Origin: Otis tarda
Taxonomy: Eukaryota; Chordata; Aves; Otidiformes; Otididae
Direction: 5' to 3'
DNA length: 64,000 nucleotides
Assembly (NCBI GenBank): GCA_026413225.1
Contig: CM048552.1
Span: 167,908,053-167,972,052 of the forward strand
Made by a program: the position numbers and the translations under genes. The notes under the pieces are model-generated. The model searched no databases. It had not been told where the DNA came from and worked only from the letters and a program-made list of their open reading frames with translations. Below, in pieces: positions 37,801-51,221 of this stretch. Positions within the stretch are counted from its first letter, which is position 1, and every line of letters starts with the position of its first letter.

Positions 37801-38582
37801 TAAGAAGTTTAACGTATTTCTTTTCTGATTTTAATGGAAACTATCTGAACTGTAGAGGCATCAAATATTCTTAGAATATATGCCAGTAATAAGTCACCAT
37901 ATCATTCTTTTTGTTCACACAATCAGAAGGCAATCACTCATGCTACTCTTTTCTTAATAACAGCCAGAATTCCAGTAATCAGTTCTTCCAAATGTTAGTT
38001 CCTCCAAAGGTAACTAGAGGCAAGAGGAAATGAATATCACATATCTTGGGGCGCTACTCATTATGATAAAAAATCTCAAGCCGTAAATACAAAGGGATGT
38101 TCAGTGAATTTTTTCCATTCTGACTGCTGTGCTCTAACTGTATTGAAATGAAGTGCACCCCTGGCACTTTAAGGTAGTTTACCCGTAATATGTACACCTA
38201 TTCAAAATCGTGCTTGCTCTAATTGACAATTTAGGTCCTGGACAGTTATTCAGAATTATTTGAGCAGACTCTTCCCTTCCAAAAACATAATTTCTAGGCC
38301 TTTTGAATATTACTACTTTGGTTTGAGTTTGAAAAAATCTTTTTTAAATAATTAAGAAACACTTAAACTCAAGATTTTTTGAGAACTTTACCTAAGAATT
38401 TTAATTTAACTAGTTTTCAGATTACTATTCTTCGGTGGGACCACATTTAGTACAATTGTTCCAAGACCAAAAAAAATTCACTTTTAAGGTCACCAACTGT
38501 GTTTAAGACTTGTTTGTCCAGCTTCACCCAACTATCCCTCAGGTCAGGTTGCTGTAACCCATCTTTTGTATTAGTATCTGTG

Positions 38583-39266
38583 TGGCTGGGGAGCAGCCTT
38601 GATGAAAGGGACCTGGGGGTCCTGGCAGACAGCAAGCTGAACATGAGTCACTAGTGCACCACAGCAGCAAAAAAGACAAGTCAGATCCTAGGCTGCATCT
38701 GTAAGGGCTTTGCTAGCAGAGACAGAGATACGATCATCCCACTCTACTCAGGACTTATGAAGCCACACTTGGAGTACTGTCTTCAGTCTGGTCTCCACAA
38801 TTAGAGAAAGACATGAACAGCCTGGAAAGGGTCCAAAGAAGAGTCACAAAGATGATCAAAGGGCTGGAGATCCTGCCTTGTGAGGAAAGACTGAAGGAGC
38901 TAGGTCTTTCGTCCCTGGAGAGGAGAAGGCTTAGGGTGGAACTCATCACATTATTCCAGTACTTGAAGAAGGATGGAGGCTCTCTCTTCACAAGAAGCCA
39001 CATGGAGAAGATAAGGGGCAATGGATAGTAGCTGCAACGGGAGAGGTTTCATTTCGATATAAGAAAGAAATTTTTTTACAGTGAGAACAACCTTTCACTG
39101 GAATAACATCCCCGGGGGCACAGCAGAATCTCCATTGCTGGAGGTTTTCAAGATGCAATGGGACAGGGTGCTAAATAATCTCATCTAAGCTCCCTTTCCT
39201 GTGAACATATGGATGAGAGAATATTTTGAAGTGCCTTCCAACCTGGGCAATTCTATGATAATTCTA
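38583..39266 (+). mobile_element. CR1 LINE 3' fragment, older subfamily
   Basis: Sense CR1 sequence beginning in the C-terminal part of ORF2 (GACCTGGGGGTCCTGG near 38610, then a [13 protein letters not shown]-like segment near 38740-38780, and [15 protein letters not shown] near 38825-38870). It continues through the SSLERRRLR segment (38910-38935) and the 3' UTR (GTGCCTTCCAACCTGGGCAATTC) to a short decayed octamer tail at about 39250-39266. It is 5'-truncated, with stops and frameshifts, and clearly more diverged than the copies at 50.4 kb and 52.6 kb. Confidence 0.9.
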
Positions 39267-39453
39267 GTATATCTACTAAGAATCAAAAAAAAAAAAAACA
39301 AATTTCTCAGAACTCGTCTGAGATTCGGCTTAAAATATGTCTTGAATGAAACTTGCTGAGATCAGTGAATTACTGTTTGCAACAAAAGGATTTACAGGTT
39401 TTTTTTTCTCCCAGAAAAAAATTCTGAAGTCTTTTGTTCACATAGGTTTAATT

Positions 39454-39954
39454 TCAGATATCCAAATTTAATCTGAACCAAGAGTAACTTCTAGATAGTA
39501 TTAGGAAGAAAGCAATCACTGTCTCACTTTTTAACAAGAAGTAATGAGCTAGTGATTTCCTATACACTTGTCCTAAGCGCATATGAGTAGCAGTATGGGC
39601 AGTAGCTATGACTTTTCCGCAAGTGGGGTTCTCAATAGGAAGATAGAGAGATTCAGTACACTTCATTTTCCAACGTGTTGCTGTGCAGGGTTTGGTGATA
39701 GTCTGAATGGACTGGGTGTGAAGTCCATGCTTAGTGCAAGACAGAGATAAGACTTGGGAAAATTTCACTGGTGTTACAACATTCCTGTGGGCATAGACTT
39801 CTACAGCCTCAGGGGAGTAGCTGCCTGTAACTCTGACTGCCACATGCGGATCCTTAACACAGCAAAGCTGCAACTCTAGCTGAGGGAAGGGAAGAGAGTA
39901 TTTGGCCTGAAAGAGTTTTAGATGAACCTGTCCAAATCTTTTATTTAATAGAGC
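39454..39954 (-). other. Unassigned 166-codon open frame, cysteine-rich
   Basis: The minus strand is open from 39954 down to a TGA at 39454-39456, with a TGA just upstream (39955-39957). There is no ATG near the start; the first Met is well inside, around the middle. The translation has several Cys (a CC pair near its first quarter, then KPC, KC and TC spacings), VRVTGSYSPEAVEVYAHRN, and a hydrophobic stretch near the C-terminus. The block is somewhat GC-richer than its flanks. I recognise no family. It may be a decayed coding exon, part of an unknown retroelement, or chance. A second open frame continues upstream (39944-40168). Confidence 0.35.
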
Positions 39955-40168
39955 TCATTGCAGCACTCTGTTCCTTGCAGAAACTACTTTCCCTGAACAG
40001 ATTTGCAACAACAACTGGGAAAGAAGCCAAGGCATAAGGTTCCTGCAGTGCTCTTGGATTAGAGTGAGTAGGAAAATTTATCAGGCAAGTGTAACTGTAG
40101 ATGCACCGAGACAAAAAGTTTAAGTCCTGACAGAGGGTGTTTTCTTGGCAACAATGCTTAACAACACT
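39944..40168 (-). other. Unassigned 75-codon open frame upstream of the 166-codon frame
   Basis: Open minus-strand frame between a TAG and a TAA (39941-39943) that overlaps the 39454-39954 frame by 11 bp in another phase. It is also cysteine-rich (HCC, LC, RC, TC, FC). If both are real, they would be one coding segment broken by a single frameshift near 39945. No ATG start is seen until its last codons. Confidence 0.25.
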
Positions 40169-43049
40169 CTAGCTCTTACTCTCAGTGGTATACTTTACCT
40201 GCAAAGTGATACACGAGTGAGAGCACAGGTGCTTGTCACATACCTAATGTCTTCTAATCTTTATGGTGAAAAGTGCTGAAAATAGTTGTGTTGTGGTTTA
40301 TTTTTCACTAACATATCTGTATATGCAGCCTTTTCTCTTCAGCACAAACATATGACATTTATCATAATATCATAACTGAAAAAAAAAAAGTCTATAGTCT
40401 TGAGGGGCCACTAGCAAATTTCATTTTGTCCTCTGCATTTTTGATACATAATTAATTGCAGAAGAACATCCTGCCAAACATTATGTGTCCTATGTATAAG
40501 AACACAAGTTACAGTTCCCAAGGTAAAACACAATGGATTAATTTTGGACTGTGCACATTAGCATGGGAGTAGAGATAAAAAGACTGAATTACCCTTTAAT
40601 ACAAGTACTATGAGACTTCACCAAGGCTACACTGTACAAGGCAGACATGTCAGCTTATTCTAGAATAACCTGAGGGTCTCTAACATACTGCTGCATTTTG
40701 CCTTATACATCTAAGTCCATGTGACTTTAAGATGTAATAAAGAGATATTTTACCAAAATTCCTCTCTAAATCATCTATGCTGATATTAAGTTCTAATCTT
40801 TGCAACAAAAAAATGCAGAAAACTTTTATTATTTATTTACCATTACCAACCACACACATGTGACCTGGAATTCAGGGCTTCAAGCATGGATCAACCGTGT
40901 ACCATGATTTATAAGGCTGAGTCCTATGACAACAGTAATATTTTTTTTATGTTAACAAAAATTTGATAATTAAATATAAATCTCAAGCACAAGTACAACA
41001 GATGATGAGGAGATTTTAACCTCCCTACACCCTTGTAATGCCAAGTGTTTCTCCACTCTACTTTTTCCATCCTGATAAACTACTGAAGGATATATACGAA
41101 TAGTTGGTTTTCTGGAAATTCTGCTTAATTACATATGAGATTTTTAAGGCTTCTATAGAGCCACAGGAGCCCCTGATCATCTTCCTAAAACTTATCATCA
41201 TAAAATAAGCAACTCCTCTAGCAGTCTGCAAGAATCAGTCCCCAGTAGCCTAGGCACATTTTTCTTCAGGGTACATGCATGTCCTCCTTTACTGAAACTT
41301 AATACCTCTTCTGCAGTAGCAATTCACTGTCGATTCAACATTTTTGTCCCTGTAGTTTGGAACTGTCTCAATAGTACAGAAAAGATTTTTTATTCAGTGG
41401 TTAAGGGCAGATATCTTGCAACAAAGTTGAAACAACAGATCAAGCTTTTTTGCTGTGTATGTGAAAACAACACAAAGAAAATATATATGCCAGAATCCCA
41501 GTCTAGTTTCCCCACTGCTTTCTAGTGTTGCTTACCTTGTATCTGTGTGTATCTCAGAGGTTGCATTTCTTAATGAAGCTTATATCTGCTGAATACTTCC
41601 CTCAGCACTCACTGAGTACTACCGATTTTTACAGTAGTGTCAGCACGAAAGGCTGGTGACACATCCTTTGGGATCTGGATCTCTTCCCCAACCTTTTCTG
41701 TCTGTGGTGTACAGGAGCTTTGAGGTCCGATGGTCTCATTTTCAAGACTATATTCCTATAGGAACATCTCTAGTCTCAGTCCAGTTTCCTCTCATTTCTC
41801 CCCAGTTGGTTTTCCCTCTTGTTAGCTAGCAGAAATACAGATAACTTTGCCAGAACCTGAATTTCTTAGGGAAATATGAGCTATCATCCATGATATTCAA
41901 CCTCCTTTTTTACCTACTTCCACTCTAGACAGAACGTTTATGACAAAACATAGGCCCTGCAGATCTACCAATACCAAAGAAGAAAAAGAAAACAGAATAA
42001 CTGTTATTTATCTCTTACACATGTTCATAACACTTTTTTCATTATTAAATTTCTGAAGCCATTATATATTATCAAGGCAAGTGACAGATTTTTGTGATGA
42101 AGTAGTTAATCCAAACTGCTTCTCCACAAGGTAATACTGTTTTAAGGGCCTTGATGTTGCAGCATAACACCTACAATGTATGATCACAAGCCCCTGGAAC
42201 ACTGCTTTTTGGAGGTGAATTTATTTATTTATTTATTTATTTTTCTAGCTTAGGATTTAGCATAAGCAGTAGAGTTGCTTGTATTTCTGATTACTAGCAC
42301 AACACAGCAGGAAATCCACTCTGAAGTCTACTAATAGCCTTATGGCAATAAGAGAGTAAGCTTAGGAAAGTCTTCTTGCAATATCCTTTCAGATGCAGTC
42401 AGTCTTTCTGATTTACGGTGACGAGAATGGTAACATCTGCTGGTCAGAGATTTTTTTCCGTATACTCTCTCCAATAGATATATACACATAAAGGCTTAGG
42501 AAACTTCAGTTGTTAACTGAAGTTGTTAACTTCCAAGTGGTTATCTTTAAACTGGTCCAAACTTTTACAGATAATATTAATATTCGTGTTCATAAGTTTA
42601 CATATTCATTAATTGTCTTTAATTTTCTATTCTAAGCAGCAGTTTTTTGAACTTTAAAATGTCAGAACTGCTTATTAGAATTAATTCTCTAATAGCATCT
42701 ACCACAAGGTCAAAGTCATAAGCTGGTTTTGTGTCATTTATCCTGAATATCTACATAACTTTTTTTGAAAAGCATAAACATTCATATTATTGCTTGTAAG
42801 AAGTTTAGAACAAATGCTCTGTAAAGCAGTCTAAAATGATGTTCAAAAATAGCTTACCAAAAAAAAGTCACAGGAAATTTATAGGAAAGGAGCAAAAAAC
42901 AAATGAAGAAAAGTACACTATTTCATTCCAAGTCCACAATGCAACTTGCAAGTTACATATCATATTCAGTTATTATTCCTCTGTTCTCAAATAGGATATA
43001 ACAGACAGAGAAGGCAGAAGAAGTCACTGACAGGGGCAACAATGGCGCA
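40169..43049. other. AT-rich intergenic/intronic sequence, nothing recognised
   Basis: No gene, RNA or transposon signature identified. A (TTTA)n run lies at 42219-42243. Confidence 0.6.
42219..42243. repeat. (TTTA)n microsatellite
   Basis: Six consecutive ATTT units followed by a T run. Confidence 0.9.
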
Positions 43050-43555
43050 GAATTATTTCCATTCAAGGTCCAATTAATAGTTTAGGTCTCTTCAGCCTGG
43101 AAAAGGGCTAAGTAACTGAAAGATGACCAAAGTTTTAAAATTTTTTTAGTTGCCTAAAAAAATTGAGGTTTGAAGTTGAGGTTTATTATTTGCAGTACAG
43201 GAATATGAATGGGACTTAGGATGCTGGGTTACAGTAAATAAGAGGAGGCATTTCCTTATACAGTGGTGCGCAGATATCTGCTTTCCAAAGGGAACAGGAA
43301 TAGCTTTCTGTAAGATGTTTTGGATGTAAAAAATTTGCCTGAGTTCAAAAGGTTATTGAATGAAAACATGTAGAAAATACAACATTTGGATTCTACTGTT
43401 TCTGAGTCATGGAAAGCTATTCTAAGGCTGGCAGAGCGTTCAGGTGCAGAAATCATTAGAAGTTTCCCTGGATCTTATTATATGCATCCTCAAATGTCAC
43501 TGTTAATCCATGTCATAAATGGGACATGGATCTAGGTCTTTTAGTCTGATTTGTT
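43050..43555 (+). mobile_element. Ancient CR1/L3-like LINE 3' remnant
   Basis: This differs from the other CR1 pieces and matches the older amniote CR1/L3-type 3' end as I remember it. Landmarks in order: TTTAGGTCTCTTCAGCCTGG near 43081, the AGATGACCAAAG...TTTAAAAT segment near 43122-43142, AGGAGGCATTTCCTTATACAG near 43242, AGATGTTTTGGATGTAAAAAATTTGCCTGAGTTCAAAAGG-type text near 43313-43352, and GGACATGGATCTAGGTCTTTTAGTCTGA near 43522-43549. No octamer tail. Coding capacity is fully lost. Divergence suggests it predates the bird-specific copies. Confidence 0.7.
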
Positions 43556-46500
43556 AAAAAACATGTTTGTATTCTTATGTAATGTGTAAGCAGAGCATAT
43601 AGCAGATAATTCTAATGTTTACTTGCTAAAAGTGCAGTTAAAAGCTAAAGTCATTATATATAACATTTTTCTTCCCTCTGTGGGGCTAAGTGGCTAAGAA
43701 CTGTGTAGAAACATTAAACTTACTTACTTTAACATACTGTATTTTACTTTTTTTTTAAGGTCTTGTTTTTAAGCATATACTGTAAGACATACTTTTTTCT
43801 CCCTTTTCTTTTGTCTCTATAGTTTGCATTGATTTGTCAACGACACATAAACTGCATGGTAATGTTATACGAAGATGTTATATGTTCCACTCTGGTATTT
43901 TTTCAATGAAATTGTATTATCTTATTCCCTGGAGATGAATAAAAACAAATAATTGAACATCTATTTTTCTAGGAAAAACTGATTTGTTGTGTTTTCTTCA
44001 CATTTGTAGTTTTGCCTGTAGTAGTTCAATACCCAGAGGGTTAGAAAGAAAATCTGTCTCTGAACATGCTTAGGTTACCATGAATTAATACAGTTATGAG
44101 GTCTTATCCAGGGAAAAAAAAATAAGTAAAACTAAAACCAAAACCCCACATACATTTGTGTTTAGCTTTGCCTATATATATAGTCTGGAGTACTTATGCA
44201 AGAGAGAGAGAAATAGGGATTTAATTCTTTACAGAATTAACATTGTAGTGTATCCTATTCCATAAACATTTTTAAATGGCTAAGAAAAAAAAAAAAAAAA
44301 AATACAGGAAAGGAAATATAGTTCCACCCAGATATATATGAATATTGTAAGAAATTAATGTGACCAAAAAAAAGGGAAATTAAGTATAGTGTGGTATAAA
44401 ACCTCATTATCCAAAATAATTAAATTTCCAGTTCCTATTTCTGCTTGTCTGAAAGCACAAATGCAAATTTTAAAAAGAAGCAAAATATTTTGTAAAAAGG
44501 TCAGACAGAAATGGGAATAACAAAGAGTATCTCTTTAGGCTGTCATGCAACAAACAGTGCGGTTGAATTTATGTGATCCTGCCAGAACATATTTGAATCT
44601 TTTCAGTGAATGTATAGTTACATGGTTGAATTGCAAACAGTCATTGTGAACTAGTAAACCATGGGAGTGTGACTCCATGCTTGGATGAGGCATCAGCACG
44701 ACCCCTCAGCCCAGTATCCTAGCCAGTGCTGTACCCTCTGACAAACAGTATAATCTCATACTTGTTGCTATGCAAGAATATTTCTGCAGCTTCTCTATTC
44801 TCAAGGTTAGCACCATCCTCATTAGGAGGCTTTGACTAGATAGAGACTCTTTAGTTTTTTGTCAAGGCAACATGTCTTTTCTTTTCCATATGGTCAGTTA
44901 GAATTAATATTTATCTTTCCTTGGTCATGGTTGTCCAAGGAGGACCACCTATATATCCTTACAAAGAGAATGGGGAAAGAAACATTTTCTCTGACAAAGC
45001 TCTGTGATATAGCAGGGATGGAAGGATGGACCCACATTCTGGGTCAGATCTGCCACCTTTTTGTGAAAACGTGCACGACTAATGGTGTATCCAGGAATTA
45101 ATGCTGCACAAAACAATGAGTGAATAAATAAATAAAGGACCTCATCAGAAGGACTTCTTACCTGGGCTTTCTGCTCTTCATCTTGGTACTGTGAAAACTT
45201 GATCCTCCTTAATCAGCAAATATATGTAATATTCATTACTTAGCACAAATACACATCTATTTAAACTGGTATAGGTATTAAATAATTCTCTATAGAAAAT
45301 AGCTAGATTTATTTACTGGGTCTTGGATTTTGAAAAAAAAAATAAATAAAATTGTAATGACAATATTCTTCAACCCAATGGCATGATTTTTTTTTTTTAA
45401 AAAAAGCCTAGTAGAAGACAAAAATATCCTTCAGGTTATCTGAAATTAATGCAGTTACTTCACAATATGGATTTTTTTTTCTACTGTCATTAGAGGCAAA
45501 CTGATTATGTATTCTACGCAAATCAAATAATTAAATAATAAAAATTTTGGCAATGTGATATGCTTAAATGTCTACAATTACACTAGTTGCCCTAGTTACG
45601 CTGTTTAGGCAGATGACTAATTCCAAATATTTTTAATAGTCTGTAGCTTCTGAACTTTACCTTGCACAGTTAACTTATCTGTGAACATATGCATGTTTAG
45701 TTGTTTACCTTTTTTTTTTTTTCAGTGAATATTCGCTAAGTATAGGAAATTGAGTTATGTGTGCTATTCAATGCAAGTACTGGTCAAAACTACCTCTAAA
45801 ACTAAAAAGGACATCTCAATGACTATCACTTTCTGTTATATCTTCCAAGTTTTCTACTCCATGTTGTTCCATCTGAAATCTTGAGTAAAATTTTAGGGAA
45901 ATTCCACCACCATTTTATTAATTTGGTAATTATATTAATAGAACAGAATGGGGTGAGGGGGAAAAAAAAAAGAATAAAAAGAGTGGAAAAATACAGCTTG
46001 GAATTTGAAAATTGAATGGAAATTCAAGTTCATTCAGCTTCAGCTTTGCTCCCCACTACAACTGCAATATTATCTATATTTTCTTCTTTCCTGAAGTTTC
46101 AAGCAGTTTTTGACTACATAATATGAAAACCTGAGGAAGATGTTCAACACTAGTGCATCTAAATCTGTCTGACAACATTCAGTAGGATGCTAATTACTGA
46201 ATCTTGCTTTGTTTGATTTTGTTTTGTTTTTTATTGAAGTGTTTACTTGATTTTATTAGGAGTTATCCACATACATACCAGAGAGAATATATAACAAAAA
46301 AAACCCAACCCTTCAATTTAGACTTTTAAAATCTCTATACATGGTTTTCGAATCCACTATAGATATCATATTATCATCAGAAAATTATAGATTTAAATTT
46401 TGCTAATATTTCGGCAGGCATAATATCACAGTGGAGCAGTTTTCATACTCATTAGTTCCATAAATACGTGTTCCTGGCTTCTTCATGGGAGGACTCATTC

Positions 46501-48204
46501 CATCACAGTATTTAATTGTGATTATGGTCCTTTCATTTTATTTATTTATATTTTTTAATTTTTTTTTTTAAACCAGGAACCAATTAATTTGCCTGTTTAA
46601 ATCAAAAATGTTGACAGGATTGAAAACAGCATGGTGAAGGAAATGGAGTAAAAGAAAAAAAAAATAGGAGTTCAGGACAGGAAAGCTGTGGACATTTATG
46701 AAAGCACCTTTATATACTTTTTCTTTTTTGTTCCCAGAATACATTCTAATTGTTCCTTCACTGATCTCATATTTCTAATTCAGCATCCTTGTCTGCTAGA
46801 CAGTTCTGTGTATTTACTATTCTACAGGTAAAAAGATACTTTTTTAATATCGACTCTGCATTGTTTTTCTTTCATTTCCACTTATGCTCACTGAGCTTGT
46901 AATCTGAAATCATCTGGAAATAGTTTCTTTTGGTGTTATTAACCACTCCATTTAACAATGTGAGCACTTTAATATGGTCTTACTCTTTCTGAGTCGTCTT
47001 TTTCTGTTTTTTGGAGTTAACAGGAAATTACTTTTAAAATCTCTGCAATCACCATTTTCAACAGAGAAATGTTACTGTGAATTTTTTATCTTTTCTGCAC
47101 AAACACTACACTATAGCTTCTTGTGAAATATATGAATGCATTAAAGTGCTGTGATGACAAATCACTCTGGTTAATGAGATATAATTAACATACTTTCAGA
47201 TATGAAGGCACTCATCATTAACAGGGAATCAATACAATATTTTTTTTTTCTGATTAGCTGGAATGTTTTCCCTTTATTGTTATTATTTTAATTAATGATT
47301 CAACTAATAATAGATTTCAATTGTTAAAATAAATAACTATGAAGATAAAAGCTTTTCTTCAAAGACTGAGAAAATTTTAAAACATTTAAAACATTTCTTT
47401 TTCCTATTTATGGTTAGAAGACACCCCATAATATTCTGATGTCAAAACCAAAATTATTGTACAAATAGACTTCTGCTTATAAATATTAAGAGAAGGAAAG
47501 GCAAAGTCATAGGAGATTTGAAGCAAAAATGAAGATTAATTGCAGCTTAGTTGCTTGGATTGCTTTTCTTTTCCTGAAGAATAGTAACTATGAAATGAAA
47601 AGATAAACTGAGGAGAATCTGGAGTGGGAATGAAATGACTACTATTATCAATAAAGAGGTGTTAAATGGGTACATGAGAATTCATGTGAATTGGGATACT
47701 TCAGGATTAAATAGGAGAGTTTGTAACTGCTAAAAGTAGAGGAGCAAAAAAAAAAAACCACAATTATTCTGGAAATTATTCAATTAAATTATATTTTAAG
47801 TTATTCTCCTCTCTGCAATCCAACATGGTGGCAGGATACAGTTTAACATAAGTGCTACAAATAAAAGCAAACCATGTTTGTGTCAGACTGTCCAAAACTG
47901 CTGAGAAAAATTTCCAATTAAAATTAAGTTTTACTTTCTGTACACCCTATAGTTCATGTTGTATGAAGCATCAGTTTACTGTACACATTTTGCAAAATTA
48001 CCGTAATGAATGTTAATGTGAAATAATGCTAAAAGCCACTAGAACTAGGAACACAGGTGCAATACCTGTATTCTGGTTTTAATCAATATGACTGTCAAAT
48101 TAAAATGCAAATGAGGACTAATTTATAAAAAATTATCTAATGATTTTCAAAATATGACCTTCAAAAGAAGGTCATCTACAAATCTATTAGTGTTGCCTCC
48201 AAAC

Positions 48205-48290
48205 AGCTTATTGAAAAGGAAGGAGAAGGGGAAGGGAAAGAAGAGGGAAGGGAAGGGGAAGGGGAAAAGGAGGGAATGGAAGGGAAGTGA
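48205..48290. repeat. Purine-rich (GGGAA)n repeat
   Basis: A run of GGGAAGGGAA-like units that is almost entirely purine on the plus strand. Confidence 0.85.
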
Positions 48291-49215
48291 TGGGACATTT
48301 AATAAATCTTGCTGGCCATGGAATTTCTATTTTGCATAATTCATCTAGTATCTAAGCACCAAATAGTTTTTCAAGGGTCATATTCTAAGGCTTTGCAAGG
48401 CATCTTCAAAGGATTTTCTTTGAGAGAAAGGGAAAATCTGGTTTTGATGATTCAATCTCTCTCTCTCATACTATAATGTACGCTGTCTTCTGGATTTCAT
48501 ACTTAATGGTTATTGCCTGAATATTAGCATTTGACAAGCAGCACTGAAATGTTTAATGAGAAAATTTTGCAAATAATCACTTAAATTATTAGAAAAGTTC
48601 ACCTTTTCCAGTAATAACAAATTAAATATATAATCTTACTTTGCATGATCTAATTGGATTTTTATTAATATTGGACATAAAGCAAAATAAGATCTAATAT
48701 ATATATTCAATAACAATTTATTGATTCTTTTTCAAAATCAATAACATGCTTATCTTATTCTATATCTATTTAGTGACTACTTCATGTTTGTTTGTTTATT
48801 CAATCTTTAGAAAGCTTTTGAGAACACATCACTTCAGACAATGAACTTTTTTGTTTGTGCAATTGTGACACCCTACTGATAGAAATTATTTGCTCTTTTA
48901 ATTAAATATTCTTGTTAAAAGAAAAACAATGAAGTAAAGTTGGAAGGGGGGAAAGAGGTAGAAAATCTTAACAAAAGTAGGAAGAACAAAAGTGCAAAAT
49001 ATTGGGGGAAGCTATTATCACAGCAGTTAAGACCACAGAATTAGTCACAGAGTTAAATCTTTGTCAATGATGAATATTAGAAGGTGGAAAGAGACTAGTC
49101 CCCGCACAATACTATGCCACAGGTAGTTTTTTATGGTTTGTTCAAAGAAGAATACTATTTGTTGACATTGGTTCACTTGTCAGATATGAATCCTGATGCT
49201 TATTATTATATAAGA

Positions 49216-49237
49216 GAGTGTGTGTGTGTGTGTGTAT
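49216..49237. repeat. (GT)n microsatellite
   Basis: About ten consecutive GT units followed by a short TATATA stretch. Confidence 0.9.
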
Positions 49238-50429
49238 TTATATATATTTCTTCCATAATGTGGAATACACAAGTAAAAACTATTTTCCCTCTGTTTTCAG
49301 TTCTTCCACCTACAAACATAAAAAGAAAGAAATGGAAACCTCCTTAAACTCAACAACAAAATACCTTCTTGAACAAAAAAAAAAAAAATGGAATTCAACT
49401 CATCTGCTTCTAGCTAAAATTTGGCAGTCTGGGTTATAATTTCTTTATTTTGTTTAAGATTTGGATTTTTTTGCTTCTTGGTTTATTTAGGCTTGCAACT
49501 TTAGTGGTCAGGCTTACAACACTCCCCTGAAGCAGATGTACAGTTGTGCTATTCATAGACAGGTGAGTGCTGGCATACGTAACAGTAGATGAAGAAAAAT
49601 AATAAAGATGGAGATATTTTAAGTCAGTTTTACCAACAGAAAAAAAAAATTACTTGTGGAATCATAGCCTGACTTTGCTGAAATATGTCTCATTTTGTGA
49701 TTTCAGTTATACCTTGGAGTAATCCAAATGGATTGCAATTAGACTATATAGGATTAATTTCTTCTCAGCATGAACAGGATGGAAAGCAACAAGCAACCAT
49801 TGTTCTACATTGTAGATTTTTTCCTAACATTACTGTGGGTTTAGGAGATTATAAATCAACAATTTTTACACAATTGTACCACATATATTAGTACCACTAT
49901 TACACTAAGAAAAGTTTAGTGAACTGATGTAGATAAGAGTAAATAATATTCACTTAATTGAGCACTAATAATATTCCAGTATTCTTATTTTTAAGCTTTT
50001 TTTTGTGTGTATGTGGTATTTCCCTGGAAAGCTCAGGTTCTTTTATGTTGAAGGCTTTTCTCTACATGTATACAGCATGCACTGAGCCACTGACTTAAAC
50101 ATTTAGAAAATGTAATCTTTAATTATCACTGAAGAGAAGAACTCTTAAACCATATAGGTATAAAGTGAGACACTGATCTAAGTCAAAGTTAATGGAGTGA
50201 GAATTTGACACTTAATTTATATTATTAACAGTCAGGTTTCATTTAAACTGCTTGAAATCCAGAGAATGTTCTAATTTTAATTTTTATGTAAAATTTACCA
50301 TTCAATAAATTCTTTTTTTATGTTTTGTTTAAATAATTACACAGTAATTTACAGGACATTTTATCTTCTGTAACTGAAATATTATAGAAACAGTTTGGTA
50401 AAACAGGAATTATGTTGTACTGTGTAGCT

Positions 50430-51221
50430 GAGGAGGAGTCCACAAGTGAAGGTCCTGCAAGGTCCTGCATCTGGGTCGTGGCAATCCCAGGCACAAATAC
50501 AGGCTGGGCAGGGAAAGGATTCAGAGCAGCCCTGAGGAGAAGGACTTGGGAGTGCTGGTGGATGAGAAGCTCAACATGAGCTGGCAATGCGCCCTTGCGG
50601 CCCAGAAGGCCAACCACATCCTGAGCTGCATCAAGAGAAGTGTGGCCAGCAGGTTGAGGGAGCTGATTCTCCCCCTCTACTCTTCCCTGGTGAGACCCCA
50701 CCTGGAGTACTGTGTCCACTTCTGGAGCCCCCAACACAAGAAGGACATGGACCAGTTGGAGAAGGTCCAGAGGAGGGCCACAAAGATGATCAGAGGGCAG
50801 CACCATTCCTATGAGGCCAGGCTGAGACAGTTGGGGCTGTTCAGCCTGGAGAAGAGGAGGCTCCGGGGAGACCTGATAGCGGTCTTCCAGTACCTCAAGG
50901 GGACCTACAAGAAAGATGGGGAGAGGCTGTTCAGTAGAGCCTGTTGTGATAGGACAAGGGGTAATGGTTTTAAGATAGAGGGAGGTAGATTTAGATTGGA
51001 TATTAGGAAAAAAATTTTTACAATGCGAGTTGTAGAGCACTGGAACAGGTTGCCCAGAGAGGTGGTGGAAGCCCCATCCCTGGAAACGTTCAAGGCCAGG
51101 CTGGATGAAGCTCTGAGCAACCTGATCTAGTCGGTCATATCCCCCTTGCAGGGGGGTTGGATTAGGTGACCTTTGAAGGTCCTTTCCAACTCTAACCATT
51201 CTATGATTCTATGATTCCATG
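50430..51221 (+). mobile_element. CR1 LINE, 5'-truncated, with RT C-terminal frame open
   Basis: A sense CR1 of about 790 bp ending in CCATTCTATGATTCTATGATTCCATG (three octamers). A 195-codon frame (50546-51130) is uninterrupted and codes for the C-terminal region of CR1 ORF2: [51 protein letters not shown], and the final [15 protein letters not shown] segment. The RT catalytic core is missing, so it cannot act. Low decay suggests a fairly recent insertion. A direct AAGGTCCTGC repeat (50443-50462) near the 5' end may mark the truncation point. It belongs to the ordinary bird CR1 group rather than the older 38.6-kb type. Confidence 0.95.

Larger units (their letters stand above)
25901..38582. 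other. AT-rich intergenic/intronic sequence with simple repeats, no gene recognised
   Basis: About 12.7 kb without a recognisable gene. It contains a T21 run at 26062-26082, a hairpin at 27073-27100, trinucleotide and dinucleotide microsatellites (listed separately) and a 26-bp tandem duplication. Frames over 100 codons (33039-33389 and 35756-36109) are explained by a CA/TA-rich repeat and by a non-ATG, low-complexity hydrophobic frame. Confidence 0.6.
43556..50429. other. AT-rich intergenic/intronic sequence with simple repeats, no gene recognised
   Basis: Nearly 7 kb with many A/T homopolymers (for example A runs near 44286-44300 and 49377-49388) and short reading frames only. No conserved protein or RNA recognised. 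Confidence 0.6.

Noticed and set aside
50318-51199. 293-codon minus-strand frame
   Set aside because: It is antisense to the CR1 copy at 50430-51221, whose plus-strand frame matches CR1 ORF2.
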